Assembly: GCA_027924585.1 (NCBI GenBank)
Contig: BSBM01000436.1
Coordinates: 11,563,501-11,627,500 of the forward strand
Direction: 5' to 3'
DNA length: 64,000 bases
Source of the DNA: Larix kaempferi
Taxonomy: Eukaryota > Streptophyta > Pinopsida > Pinales > Pinaceae
Each line of letters starts with the position of its first letter. The stretch's first letter is position 1. Below, piece by piece: positions 36,381 to 48,900 of the stretch. The position numbers were made by a program, and so were the translations under genes. The notes under the pieces are model-generated. The model saw only the letters and a program-made list of their open reading frames with translations, searched no databases and was not told where the DNA came from.

Positions 36381-37200
36381 TGGTCTGAGTAGCCTTAAGA
36401 TAATGCTTGCCATAATTCATGGTTTGAGAAAAATGGCCGCACCATGGTACCATGCTATAGCTTTTTATAGTGGTCATCCATTCATGGTATCAGTTTGACT
36501 TCATCACCTTTGAGGAGAAAGTTCTAGGTCTGTCAAAACAGGGTTTTGCACCAGAGCATGTAAAAAGGACTGAGTAGCCTCAGAAAGATGCCCGATATAA
36601 ATTATGGTTTGAATTAAATGCCCACAGCACATGACTAGGATGTAGACTATTGGTTTGTCTATCTATTCATGCTCTCAGTATGCCCTAATCATTATTGAGG
36701 TGAAAGTTATGGATCTGCCAAAATGGGCTTCCAGAATAAATTTTGGAGAAAATCCTGAAAATAATAGTGTTGGAAAACAATTTCAGGAGGCCTTGCGAAA
36801 ATGCCTGCCACAAATTGTGTGTTGAAGAAAATTCCCGCACCACATGGGGGTCCTATATTCTGGTGTTTTGTCTACCTGACCATGTCTTCAGATTGTCTTG
36901 TAAGTGCCTGAGGGAGAAGTTATGGACCTGCCAAATCAGTGTTTTGGTAAACTTGGACTATGTCTTGGAGTGAGCAAAAATTGTCTAAGTGTAAATTTTC
37001 CTAAGTGGGATTAAGGAAATTCCTACCATGCCTCATAGGATGATGTGAAAAACATTTTGAGAGTGTGGAACTCTAGAGTGTTTTTTGGAGCATCCAGCCA
37101 TGGTCCCCGTTTGTCCAAAAGGTCTTTGAGGAGAAAGATATCAACCTGCCAAAAGTGCCTCCCAACCATATTTGCACTACTTTAGTAAAATGCCCGCCTA
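36380..37200. repeat. Degenerate tandem repeat, about four units of 186-221 bp
   Basis: The words GAG(G)AGAAAGTT...CTGCCAAAA recur at about 36511, 36697, 36908 and 37129, and CTGAGTAGCCT at 36385 and 36571. Each unit also carries an ATGCCYGC-like word. The units are strongly diverged. No protein is encoded. Confidence 0.6.
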
Positions 37201-37699
37201 GGGAAAAAGAAGAAAAGTCTGAAGGTGAAATGCGTTTTGTTATGTTTAGTGAGATATTATACATCATCTGGTAACACCGGACTTGATGAGAAATAGAAAC
37301 ACCAGACTTTATGATACTCTCCCAGTATTCCCTTTTTTATAATTTTTGAAGTAGGTTGATTTGATGTCTTCTTGTGGTGTTGAACTTAAGCTAAATATAA
37401 TACTTTTCTAGTTTAAATCAAAGTTAAAGGAAGAAGAGAAACCACATAATGCAAGCAATTTCCTTTGGATAATATGTTATTGGGACTTGTAACCTCGGTA
37501 AGTGGCCTAAGATACCCCGGATTTCCCATTAGCAAACATATTCTTATGTTACTAAGAAGCATTTTTGTTTTATGTAGAAGGTTGTCTCCTAGTTTGGATG
37601 ATAGTCTAAAAGTAGTTATTTACTATTGGTTCGATCTCTTGTATCTTAATAGAATGAAATAGAATTTAAGGATAAAGACAAACACATTAAGGATAAAGA
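37201..37699. other. Gene-less interval
   Basis: No recognisable coding sequence or repeat between the degenerate tandem array and copy 2 of the 270-bp repeat. Confidence 0.4.
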
Positions 37700-37971
37700 A
37701 CACGTCAAAACCCTTACCTTATCATTTCCCTTCCGCCAGATCCATTCTTCCATACAACTTGATAAGAGCTGTCCACGAGATGCATTTCCATCACCAAGAC
37801 ACGCATAAATCATCAAAGACAGAATTTTTATATGAGTAAATAATATATAATCAAATAAGCAGTCATTTAAATCCTACTACAAAGTCATGTAGAAATCAAT
37901 GAACCGTGAAATGTTAAATTTGTTAACAATATTTTAAGAAATAGACATGCATTTAAAAATTTACAACCATC
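37700..37971. repeat. 270-bp direct repeat, copy 2
   Basis: Second copy of the segment at 32911-33180, same orientation, about 4.8 kb away. It is followed directly by the 3' flank of the En/Spm-type transposase pseudogene, so it may be part of that element's non-coding sequence. Confidence 0.85.
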
Positions 37972-38590
37972 TTTAATACATAGTAATAAAAGAGTATTTA
38001 TACCTTATTGAGCTCCTCTTTGTTTCGAGAAATTTTTATATTCTCTACTGAACAGGGCCAACCACATGAAGGTGGAATCTCAATTGGCCCCTCCCCCCCC
38101 CTCACATCGCTCTCAATTCCCCATACCCAATAAATGATGTTGTTTACATAGAAAACATATAAACATTCATGCATAACTAGGGTAGTCATCAAAACATATA
38201 AACATAAAAACATAAAAACATTGAAGCATATTGAGGTAATTCATATAAACAATGTTACAGACTAACAACATCGATATACATCCAAATACAAGTCATGAAT
38301 TTATACATCTACGTTTTCTTTGATTTCTGTTTTTTTGCATTGTAAAAATTGATGATTGGGGTATTATCATCATCATTTGGTGGAATATCTACAGAGCCAT
38401 GTCCTACTAGTGCTTGTGTTCCCATGCCCTCATGTATCATACTTCTTGTGCATCATTGAGTAGAGCGTGGAGGCAGTTATGAAGGGGCATGAACTGCAAC
38501 AACGAAAATGGGCATATCGATATGTTGAAATATTATTGAAATTAATAGTTCATTATTTTGATTAAAATTACAATATTTCTCTTTACATGT
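37972..38590. other. 3' flank of the transposase pseudogene
   Basis: AT-rich, with a C run at 38,090-38,101. No further exon could be recognised beyond 38,591. Confidence 0.35.
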
Positions 38591-41500
38591 CTATGTAGTT
38601 GTGACAACTGGTGTGTTAATTGTTTCTCTACTTGCTAATTCCTCTTGCGATTCACCCTCCTAAGCTACATGGTCTTCCATTGAAAGAAGAAAATTTATAA
38701 GTATACATCAAGAAATAAATATCTATAATCACAGTAGATATTTCTATTTCCAAAGTACACATACCAGAATGGCTACTCCCGTCCCCACTATCATGGGACA
38801 TGCACACCCCAACATCATCTGGTATGTGCTGAGTAGCACTAGATTCACTACTGCGGTTGCACTATTGCTTAAAACAAAACATAAATATTTAGTTATGGGT
38901 GATATAATCAAAACTGAATATACTTTAATAGTATACTGCAATGATGTCCTTATTCATTTTATTTACCTGCATCTGCGTCAATGGGGATATTGGAGTCTGC
39001 CCCAAGCTTATCCGATATTCAATCACACTTTTAAAACCATACTTGAAACCAAGCTTTAGGTCTTCTTCGGTGGCAGCATCTTGGAACGTATTTACCTACA
39101 ATGCATACCACATTTAAAATTTCATGTATCAAAAACATATATTTGTTTGCTACTGTCAAATAAATATTCCCCATAGTTAATCATTTAATTCTTATGATTC
39201 GGGATCTTAGTTTTCAATAGCCACCTTGGCCCAGTATATGATACCTATGCTTTTCCACTCTAGCCTTGGTTGCTTTGGAGGTGTTAGGTAGCCTATATAT
39301 GAAAATTTTGAAAAACGTTAGATATTAGAATTCTTACTTAAAACAAAAAAGAAAAAAATAAATGAGCACATTTCACTAAAAAGTTGATATGTGTTGTACC
39401 TTGCTTTTCCAGGTCGTGGTTGTTTTCCTTTTCTTTTTAGAAAGTTCTCCTTTGCATCCTCTATGGTTTCCTTCCACTCTTTCTCCGGAACCATGGGACG
39501 ACACTCATGCTTGAGGTCAAGTTGCAATTTATCCCTATATTGGGCCCTGGTATATTTTAAATTATCGTCGGCTAACTTTGCAACCACTTTCTTGTTGAAT
39601 GTATTTCCGAACAAGTTTACCATGTGGTCTATCAGTTCATCTATCTTTGCGCTATCTTGGCTATTCCACTGTGTATGAATGGTGGAGCCAAATAGCTCCA
39701 ATGCTTTGTCATTTAAATTCCTGTAGAAAACATTGATTCCTACAGAAACATGTAATCCATTAATTTTTAATAATTTCAACATATGTCCATTTCATTCATG
39801 ATTAAAATGAATAAATTAATTAATAAATACCTGCAATCTTTTGAATCTTGATCGGAACACAAGCATCATCCACCAGAAAGGTGAGATCTAGTGATCCGGT
39901 GCTTTTAACTCGTGATGTTCCAGGAAACGTTTCCTGTTCATCTACAGTATGTTCATCTCTGGAGTCATGTGGATTCCTAGGCTCCGTCTCATCATGCTCT
40001 GGCATGTCATGCTGATCAAAATCAGTTCCCTCATCAATGGATTCAAGGCCAACCGTGGGAGTTTCAAAAAGCCTCATTGGTACATTGCTTTGTCGATGTT
40101 GTTGTTGCATTGGAGCATCACTACTACCTATACCTGTCTCGGTAGTTTCTCTAGTCACAGGTCATAAAAACTCCTACAAACGAAAAACTTTACTTTATCA
40201 GATGACTTGGAAAAATAGAAAACATAATATCATATATGAATCATGTCATAGCTTTAAAAAATATGTGAGTATTCCACTTACCCCATAAGATTTATTTGTT
40301 CTTTTAGCTCTTCAATCATTGCCTTGATCTCCTATGCCATGGGCCTTGTGCGAGCGAAGGCAATCATTTCTATGTTTTTCTTTTTCAAGGACTTCTTTAT
40401 AGTTTCTGTTGAGTCTACGGAATAGTAAATTTCATCCTCAAGCTCCTCATCACCCAGATCATGTGCATTGGACTAAATTCATCAAACAATAAAATTAAGC
40501 AAAAAAAATTTAACATCATTCATACATTGTTATTGTAATGAAATTTAGTTACTGTTAAGACTAACACTTACCTGATGTGGTGTTGTGGCCGGTGACTTCC
40601 CACGGTCACCCCGTATTGATCTACTTCTAATGAGAAACTATCCATGGTCAACCTAGACCGTGGAATTAACAGGTGCCTTTCCACTGTTTTCACCCTGACA
40701 TGATAAATCAATCAATAATTCATCATAAGCACAGAAAAATGTGAATGTCAACAGTGGAAATGGAATGTTAACAGAAAAAATCGAAACATTTAGTTATTAT
40801 ATTTAACACTTACCTAATAGGGCACAGAGTGTGACCTTCCACAGTCACCCTAAACCATGGAAATAGGAGGTGCCTTTCCACTGGCACCACCCTGAAACAA
40901 TAAATCAATAAATAAACGTTATGAAAATAATTGTAATAAAAAATGAGATATTGCAATAATATTGATTTTTAACTCAGAAGTAGAGGACACGCGTTTTGTT
41001 CCATGGCGATCATGGGAAGACCCCTGCCACCATGTAATAAGCATGTTGTCACATGGGAATCTTCTAGGGTTGGAGTTTCTAGTTATTGTAGTCATATTTA
41101 GTTACTATATTTAGTTGAGTCAATAATTGTAACATAAACAAAAATGAGACATTGCAATAATATTTACTTTTACCTCCGAATGATAAGATACATGTTCTGC
41201 TCCATGGCGATGATCAGACCCCTGCCACAGTGTAGTAAGCATGTTATCATATGGAAATATTGACAATAAGCACCAAAAACGTGAATTGTAACAGTGAAAA
41301 TCGAATGTTAACAGAAAAAATCGAAATATTTAGTTATTGTAGTCATATTTATTTACTATATTTAACATTTACCTAACGAGGCATAGCTTGTGAACTTCCA
41401 CAGTCACCCTGGACCGTGGAAGTAGCATGTGGCTTTCCACTGCCGCCACCCTAACAAAATAAATCAATCAATAAAATTTGAGTCAATAACTATAACATAA

Positions 41501-42285
41501 ACAAAAATGAAATAAGCATAACAGTGTAATAAGCATGTTATCACATGGAAATATTCATATTAAGCACGAAAAAAGCGAATGTCAACAGTGAAAATCGAAT
41601 GTTAACAGAAAAAATAAAAACATTTAGCTATTATATTTAACACTTACCTAACGGGGCACAGAGTGTGACCTTCCACGGCCACCCTAGACCATGGAAGCAG
41701 GAGGTGCCTTTCCACTAGCTCCACCTTGACACAATAAATCAATAAATAAACATTATGAAAATAATTGTAACATAATAAAAAAAAAGATATTGGAATAATA
41801 TTTATTTTTATTTCTGAAGTGGAGGACACACGTTCTGTTCCATGACGATCATGGGAAGACCCCTGCCATAGTGTAATAAGCATGTTGTCACATGGAAATA
41901 TTCTGGGGTTGGATTTTCTAGTTATTGTAGTCATATTTAGTTACTATATTTAGTTGATTCAATCATTGTAACATAAAAAAATGAGACATTGCAATAATAT
42001 TTACTTTTATCTCCGAAGGATAAGATACATGTTATGCTCCATGGCGATGAGAAAACCCTTGCCACAGTGTAATAATCATGTTATCATATGGAAGTATTCA
42101 CAATAAGCACGAAAAAAGTGAATTGTAACAGTGAAAATCGAATGTTAACAGAAAAAATCGAAACATTTTGTTATTGTAGTCATATTTATTTACTATATTT
42201 AACATTTACCTGGCGAGGCATAGATTGTGACCTTCCACGGTCACCCTGGATCGTGGAAGCAGCATGTGGCTTTCCACTAGCATGC
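38591..42285 (-). pseudogene. Plant transposase (Ptta/En/Spm-type) multi-exon pseudogene
   Basis: On the minus strand a series of exons with GT..AG borders is visible: 40472-40283 (acidic, with DEELEDEIYYS and KKSLKKKNIEMIAFARTRPM), 40173-39831, 39739-39400 (VFYRNLNDKALELF, EKEWKETIEDAKENFLKRKG), 39292-39245, 39095-38967 (EEDLKLGFKYGFKSV), 38861-38765 and 38673-38591. Most junctions keep frame; the joint between 39245 and 39095 does not. The lysine-rich central exon fits the plant transposase (Ptta/En/Spm) family of CACTA elements. Upstream lies an array of small duplicated exons. Premature stops occur in nearly every exon, all explained by C-to-T changes (mostly CAG to TAG). The 5' end was not found. 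Confidence 0.65.
40800..42285 (-). repeat. 836-bp tandem duplication carrying alternating 78- and 48-nt mini-exons
   Basis: The segment 40,800-41,636 is repeated at 41,637-42,285, where it is cut off. Offsets of matching sites are 834-837 bp. On the minus strand each unit holds two 78-nt exons (40814-40891, 41373-41450; 41648-41725, and from 42210) and two 48-51-nt exons (40973-41023, 41174-41221, and their copies near 41,818 and 42,012). All have lengths divisible by three and phase 0. Most have acceptors ending in AG and donors GTAAGT or GTAAAA; some donors and acceptors are mutated. The exons encode a Gly/Ser/Arg-rich repeat (SGKPHA, GDRGRS; GSSHDRHGTERV). Each 78-nt exon also contains a near-palindrome, CTTCCACGGT and ACCGTGGAAG. 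Confidence 0.7.
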
Positions 42286-43100
42286 CAAAGTATCCCTCAA
42301 GCAGTCAAAGACATTCAATGTAGCAAAATAGCATAACAAACATGACAAAATCACATCTGATGAATTACATGATGGGAATAACCTTCCTTAATGTACTCAG
42401 ATTTTAACTTTCAATCTAAATCTTACCTCTCAGAGGCAAGTCAACAACTAAAAAAACTGGCCCTTAGTTAAGAGCATAAACATACCTGAGAGAGAGAGAG
42501 AGACCATAAATGTTGATAAAAAATACATACAAGTACGGCAAAAGAACCACCCACTCAAAGAGGTATGACACAGTCAAGATCATGCCCAAAAAATCAACAA
42601 GCACACATAGTATCCCTCAAAACAATCAAAGACAGTCAACATAGCAAAAAATGTAGCCATAACAAGCAGCAGTATGGACATGCACGCGTGAAGGAGTGAG
42701 AACCAAAATTGCTATAGAAACCCTCATAAAGGACAGTTCTAAGTAAGGACAAGTTGGGTGTTGCTTGTTTACCCAAAAAAGAAATAACGCTCAAGTAGAG
42801 ACAACCTTAAAAACCCTTGAAGTCATAAACAAGTGTGCTGAAAACCCTGGATCAACCGTACCAAAACAAAGCTGAAAGTGCCATAAAGACAACGCTCTCA
42901 ACAAAGGCTATAATAGTTCTTATATCCTCTCAAAGACCTCCTAGAAGTTCCTTCTAATTGAAGTTAGGTTTTCTCTTAGGATTAGGCTAGGAATGATGTC
43001 ATCAATTTAGAAGTCAAATCAAAGTGGCAAGCAACCAAATTAAGGAGGGATAGATGGTCCAATATCCAATGAATGAAGTTTATCAGTGCAGTAAAGGTGG
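42286..43100. other. Gene-less interval with a diverged direct repeat
   Basis: AGTATCCCTCAA...AATCAAAGACA..CAA.ATAGCAAAA occurs near 42288 and again near 42609. The stretch also has an (AG)n run at 42,491-42,504. No protein is recognised. It is the left flank into which element 1 inserted. Confidence 0.45.
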
Positions 43101-43105
43101 CTGCC
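43101..43105. other. Target-site duplication, left (CTGCC)
   Basis: CTGCC directly precedes the 5' LTR and is repeated directly after the 3' LTR at 53853-53857. A 5-bp duplication is standard for LTR retrotransposon integration and shows the element sits where it inserted. Confidence 0.92.
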
Positions 43106-43832
43106 TGTTAACACCTAAAAAGTGCTCACTAGCTCATTCCCTTACTCACATGACCCATTTGTCCACTTTTCCACCATCTGAGCCTCTGAAACCAACAAAA
43201 GGTCACCAAAAGACCTTAGTACACCCCTTTTTCCATTAAAAAAGATTATTTTTCCAATAAAATCATAAAAAACCCTAAAAAAGGGTCCAAATTCCCAAAA
43301 ATATTAAAAAGGGAATTAAAATATTATTTTTATTCAAAAAAGGAAAAAGGAGGGAAAAGTACCTAAACCATGTTGGTCAATACCATTTGGTTTCCACAAA
43401 ACCACAAATGGTATCTCCCACCACCAAAACCTATAAAAAGGTGGTAGGGGCTCCTCATTTCACATCCTTCCATTATCTCATCCTTATGCTGCTGAAATCT
43501 CCCCTGAGCACTTTTAGCCATTGAAGCAACCTTGGAGAAAGAGACCTATTGGAGTTTGGAGCTACTCATCTTGGGAGTTGCTCAACATCAACCTTCACCA
43601 TTGAAGGTAATATCGCAAGCACTTGCTTGCCCCCCACTTTTCAATACAAAAAATTATTTCTTATGTTTCTTGTTCTTGATTTTTGAAATATTTAAATTAT
43701 TTGCTTAGATTCTTGCTTAGATCCATGAAAAGTATTGTTTATTTAGTTTATTGTTTTTATTTCTATTGAAACTGCTACTACTAGTTAGTAGGTGCCCATA
43801 GCACTAAGCTTGGTTGCAAAACCGAGCCAACA
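43106..43832 (+). repeat. 5' LTR of element 1
   Basis: Starts TGTTAACACC and ends CCAACA (TG..CA). It has a TATA box TATAAAAAG at 43432-43440, about two thirds into the LTR, which places U3 upstream and R-U5 downstream. It differs from the 3' LTR at two sites. Confidence 0.95.
43432..43440 (+). promoter_or_regulatory. TATA box of element 1 (TATAAAAAG)
   Basis: A canonical plant TATA box in the LTR, repeated at 53452-53460 in the 3' LTR. The matching position in element 2 has TATAAATAG (58124-58132), so the site is kept although the LTRs have diverged. Confidence 0.75.
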
Positions 43833-43837
43833 GTTTT

Positions 43838-43857
43838 TGGCGACTCCGCTGGGGATC
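43838..43857 (+). other. Primer-binding site for tRNA-Arg(ACG)
   Basis: TGGCGACTCCGCTGGGGATC begins five bases after the LTR and is complementary over 20 bases to the 3' end (with CCA) of plant tRNA-Arg(ACG), from memory of that tRNA. tRNA-Arg priming is known for Ogre and related Tat-lineage elements, which supports the lineage assignment. Confidence 0.85.
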
Positions 43858-44060
43858 ATCTTTTAGATCTCTAGCTTTGCCATTAAATCTTAGTTTTTAT
43901 GAATTTTTAACCTTTAGATCCATAGATCTACCATCTTAGACAGCAGATCCATTGCTGTTCTGAGATTTGGCCCCATAAACAGCCCGAAATTTTCAATTTT
44001 CGGGTTCGTTTCTTGGTTTCCGTGCACGGCTTCCGCCTCGCGGCTTTTTTCCAGACAGTC

Positions 44061-44310
44061 GCGCGGTCCATCGCGACTTTTCTGCGTTTTTCCGCGCGGT
44101 CCATCGCGGCTTTTTGCCAGACAGTCGCGCGGTCCATCGCGACTTTTTTGCGTTTTTCCGCGCGGCCCATCGCGGCTTTTTGCCAGAAACCCGCGCGGTC
44201 CATCGCGACTGTGCGACAGAAACCCGCGCGGTCCATCGCGACTTTTGGCCCAAAAACCCGCGCGGTCCATCGCGACTTTTGGTCCAAAACCCGCGCGGTC
44301 CATGTCATTT
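44061..44310 (+). repeat. 33-bp tandem repeat in the leader, eight copies
   Basis: GCGCGGTCCATCGCG-type units start at 44061, 44094, 44127, 44160, 44193, 44226, 44260 and 44293, a strict 33-bp period with one 34-bp step. It is very CpG-rich in an otherwise AT-rich leader. Because 33 is divisible by three, several frames stay open through it on both strands; these are side effects of the repeat and not genes. Confidence 0.9.
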
Positions 44311-45735
44311 TTTGGCCGCGCAGCTCAATTTTCAAACGACCATATCTCCCTCTCCCGAACTCCGTTTGAAACGATTTTTTTTTTCAAATTGGGTGTTTTC
44401 GATCAAGGAATCCAAATATGCTATTAGATTTAAGAAATTTTCCATAGAAATTTATCTAATATTGTATTTTAGTGTTATTTATCACTTCAGTTCACCCATT
44501 TTGGCTCATTTTTTACAATATTGATTCTCCATATCTTACAGCCATAGAAAATTTTTTTACTATTTAAAGTGCATATCTAGAAATCTTTTTAAAAATTTTC
44601 AAGAAAGTGAAAGAAAGACTCATTATTGCATTTTCATCTAGATTCAAATTTTTTCCTGTTTACTTCTTTAAAATCTTGCCCTTAGCAATTTTTCTCAAAA
44701 CAAAGAAATCCATTATTTCTTTTAAAAAGAAGTCTATTATTTGCTTTCATAAATCCAAGAAATCTTTTATTTTTTGAGTAATTTTTTGAAAAAGCATATT
44801 AATTCCTTTTAGTGAAAAAGTCTTAGATATTTGCTTTGTATTTTCGAAAAGTCCTTTATTTTTTGAAAATTTCCCTTAAAAGCATTTAATTTTTCCAAGT
44901 TCAGTTTACAACACCTCACGTGCACTCACACGATCACTTAATTGAACTAAGACTTAAAACTTACCCTAACTTGAACACACTCTTAACCCCACTTGGGGAA
45001 CACGAAAAGAATTCTTGTAGCTAGGTAGTATTGGGGGGATAGGTGTTCCAATAACACCCCTCAGTTCATACATCTGAGACATAGAAGTTGTCCAATTAGG
45101 GAGCTAAAATCTCTTAGTACTTTTTGGCGCGGTCACAACCGGTTTGTGGGAAGGCCTCTCCCTTAGGAGGGTTGAAGTCGCGAGGATGGTTCCGGAAGCC
45201 TGAGTGGGATACCGAAACCCATTCAGTAACCGAAGGGCTACCATTCGCAGTTCTCGGGATATCCCTGTATTGGGATATTGCGATCAAAGGACCAAACGGC
45301 AGATTTACCTTTTCTCGACGCGTCATGAACGGAGTATCCTAGTAGCCTGTCTTTTTAGGATTGATTACCCGGTGTCCCTCCCGGTAGGGGGATATCTAGC
45401 CGTTGTCTCTACATTCATATTGTCTGACTTGGATTTCATCACCTTGCAGGGGATATCGTCTGTTTGAGTCACAATACTTTTAGATTAGGTGTTTGCATGA
45501 TCTTTACCACCTATTGAGTCTAGTTACACCTATTTTTTCTAGGAGCCGCTTGCATGTTGGTATTCTGACCGGTTGTTGCATTCCTCCACTTATTGTAGCA
45601 CAGCTGCTGGGATAAGTGCATTTTTGAGGATTGATTTTTTGGCCTGTGAGCCTTCTTTTTTCACTCCCCTTTTTGCACCCTTGGTTGCATTAGGGTTTTG
45701 AGTCTTTTACATATATATCACCACCTGATACCTAA
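44311..45735 (+). other. Long untranslated leader of element 1
   Basis: About 1.4 kb between the 33-bp repeats and the main frame. Short open frames exist but none resembles a protein. The part 45,120-45,470 is less AT-rich. A stop at 45733 closes the gag frame upstream. Confidence 0.6.
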
Positions 45736-45978
45736 AACAATTTTTTAAATAAAAAACATATTCTCACCATTGAGAATTCTAGACGTTCTCGTCGTCTACG
45801 GGGCGAACTCCCAGAGTTTAGTCCACTTGACTCTCCACGTCACGGACGCAGAGTATTATCCCTGGATTCGACACATCGTCGATCATCTAGACGGTCATCC
45901 GATTCTGACATACCCCACTTCACCTTTGATTTGGAGGTAGAATCCGAAAACCCCACAGAGTTACCACCAACCACAATT

Positions 45979-48900
45979 ATGTCTGGAACACCAGTTGATC
46001 CACTATATACATTAACCATAGGTCAGACATCCGCAGACCCTTCTGCGGGAGTACCATCAACGGCAACAGCCACCCCCTTGGGTATGCCCAATATGGGTAA
46101 CACTCCACATTCAGGAATGCCTAGCACAGGACCACCACCTGTCATGGGCATGCCCAACATGGGGGTCATACCCCCTTCGGTTTCCACAAACCCTATCCCA
46201 GGAATCCCTAGTGCGATTCCTAACCCAAGTGTAACTCCTGTTGCACTTGGGAGTGCTATCCCCGGAATCCCTAGTGCGATTCCTAACCCAAGTGTAACCC
46301 ATGTTGCACTCGGTAGTGCTATACCAGGAATCCCTACTGCGATTCCTAACCCAAGTGTAACCCAAGTTGCACTTGGGAGCGCTAACCCATACCAGGCCAC
46401 ACCTTTTGGAGGGCACATACCCTCCATACCTAGCATACCTATAGGCGCTACTGGACCCCTACACCATACCACAATGGCTAGGCAGGTCCCGGTTCCGGTC
46501 ACCACATCCGCTAGCCTACCATACATGGCAAGTCTCAACCTGCCAGATTTAGCTAGGCTCACAAATGACCCCATCAGGCATGATCCTGCCTGGCCCCATA
46601 TGCCCACTAAGCTTCCCTCTGACATCCCTAAGTTTGAGGGAAAGGCCGGAGAAGACCCCCAGAACCACATCATGTCCTTCCATTTATGGTGTTCCTCCAA
46701 CTCCATAGTGGACGACTCTGTCCGACTCCGTTTATTACAGCGCACCTTCACTGGCTCTGCAGCCAAATGGTATATCGAGCAACCCCATGGGACGCATTCC
46801 ACATTTACCTCCCTTGCCTCGACCTTCCTGCAGTTCTTTCAGCTACCAGTCCTCTATGATGCAGGCGTCGAGATCCTACTGTCTTGCAGACAAAACACGG
46901 CCACGCATATCACTGACCATATTCATGATTGGCGGCGGCGCCGAAGCCTATGCAAGATCAAATTAGACGACCGAATCTTTTTAGACTGGTTCCTTAAATC
47001 CCTCCTTCCTCTCATTGCGAAGGATGTAGCATCTGAAAGACCCCAGTCTGAGGAGGAGGCCATCCTTAAGGCCCAACAGTTTGATCTTATCTATGCCCAA
47101 TCATGTTACCTATACACCATCATACCTGATGCACCACGAGGTGACTCCGCACGCGGTGACACACCGGGGGCATCACATGCCGCTGATGGCATTATTGGCC
47201 AAATTACACCGCAAGCCAAACCTTTCAGTATGGTGAGCACCATGCCCGCCCCAGACCTTTCTAGGGCTACATCCAGTTCCGGAGCGACAACTTCTTATGC
47301 TCCAACAAACCAGACCCATCATGTTCATGGACCCTCTTGTCCACAACATTGTTATGGCCAAGCGCCATCAGCATATGTACCCCCTACATACTATACTCAC
47401 CCTACGGTACAAAACCCCATGCAGTTCCAACAACAGCCCATGCATTACCCACAACCGGTTGCACCGGCTAACCTCACACCTCCACCAGCTCAGGGGTACC
47501 AACAACCCCAGCAGGCAACTGGACCACCTCCAGCTCCACCTGCGTACTATCCACCGCAACCTGCTCCCGCACCTGCGGCTCCTCAGAATCCCCCTAACGC
47601 TCAAGGGCATGTGTACGCACAACAACATCAGCCCCAATACCAAAACAACCAGCGCAACCAAGGTGCGCAACAGAACCGTGGTAGAGGTCATAACCATGGT
47701 AATAACCAACAACATCAGCAAGGTCCTCCACCTCCCAATCCTCCGCAAAATAACAATGCTGCTCCTCCCAACCGCAATCCGGATCGGAATCCTAAGCAGC
47801 CTAGAAATAATAACCTCAGAACAAACCACCCTTGTTCTATTTGCGGGGTCTATGGTCATTACACGCATTCTTGCCCACATTTGGAGCGAGCTCGGCAACT
47901 CTGGACCAACGATGCCCGTCGTCAAGGGCAAGCGGTTCCTCAGCCACCACCCAACCCTCCACCACCTCAACATCAACCTTTGGTGCTGCAAAACCCCTTT
48001 CCAAACCAGGGTGTAGTGAACACTCAGCTGTTAGCCCCCCCTCAGGGAAACGTGCCACCACAGCAGATCACTTATGCAGCCCCTGATCAACCCATGTTCG
48101 ATTCAGGTACTCACCATTTGTTGATGATGTCGACTGCTGATGCTAACCTCCAAACTCGTTGGAACCAATATGGCTCCACCTCTGAAGCCCCTCCCGCCGA
48201 CAAGAACACTAACGTTAATCCCACAGATCAAACGTTACGTATACCTCCGGCTTCACTTGATGGCGCTTCCAAAGCACCTCGCTTCCCACTTTGTCGCATC
48301 AACAGTAATCCCAATGCTCGCGCTGCGTCGAATTACAACATCCTAGACGACTTAGCCCAGTCTCCTGCAGCCATGTCTGCTTTAGAAGTTTTGCAAAACT
48401 GTCCTTCGCAGCGCAAAACTTTGCTCTCTGCCATTGGCGCCATTGACCCCAATGATTCACAGTTGATCGCATTCGATTCAGACCAGTCTGAACCCCGCCT
48501 GCCTTCCTCTTTAGCATTCCAAGTTTCCGTTTCTGTTCGGAATCTTGTCATCCATCGGTGCATTATCGATGAAGGGGCCTCCACATGCGTCATGTCCACA
48601 TTTGTTTGGCAGAAGTTGGGATCCCCTACTCTCCAGCAGTCCACCACTGCATTACGAGCTTATGACGGCCGTTCGGCTCAACCCCTAGGTCTGTTAGCCA
48701 ATGTCCCTGTCCAGCTGGCGGGTAAAACCATGCTCATTGACATTGAGGTCATCAATGCCCCACTAGACTATAACCTTTTACTTGGTCGCAACTACATGTA
48801 CGCCATGAAAGCGGTTGCCTCATCCGTTTTTCGTACCATGATGTTCCCCCATGAGGGACGCGTGGTCAAGGTCGACCAGCTCACCTATTACGATCCCAAG

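Noticed and set aside
43914-44520. Open frames on both strands around 44 kb giving Arg/Gly- or Ala/Arg-rich repeats
   Set aside because: They arise because the 33-bp tandem repeat is divisible by three and lacks stops; no start context or family resemblance supports translation.
46023-48016. Long minus-strand and alternate-frame ORFs inside gag of element 1
   Set aside because: They overlap a real 1,580-codon frame with proline/glutamine-rich codons that leave other frames open; none has a recognisable domain.
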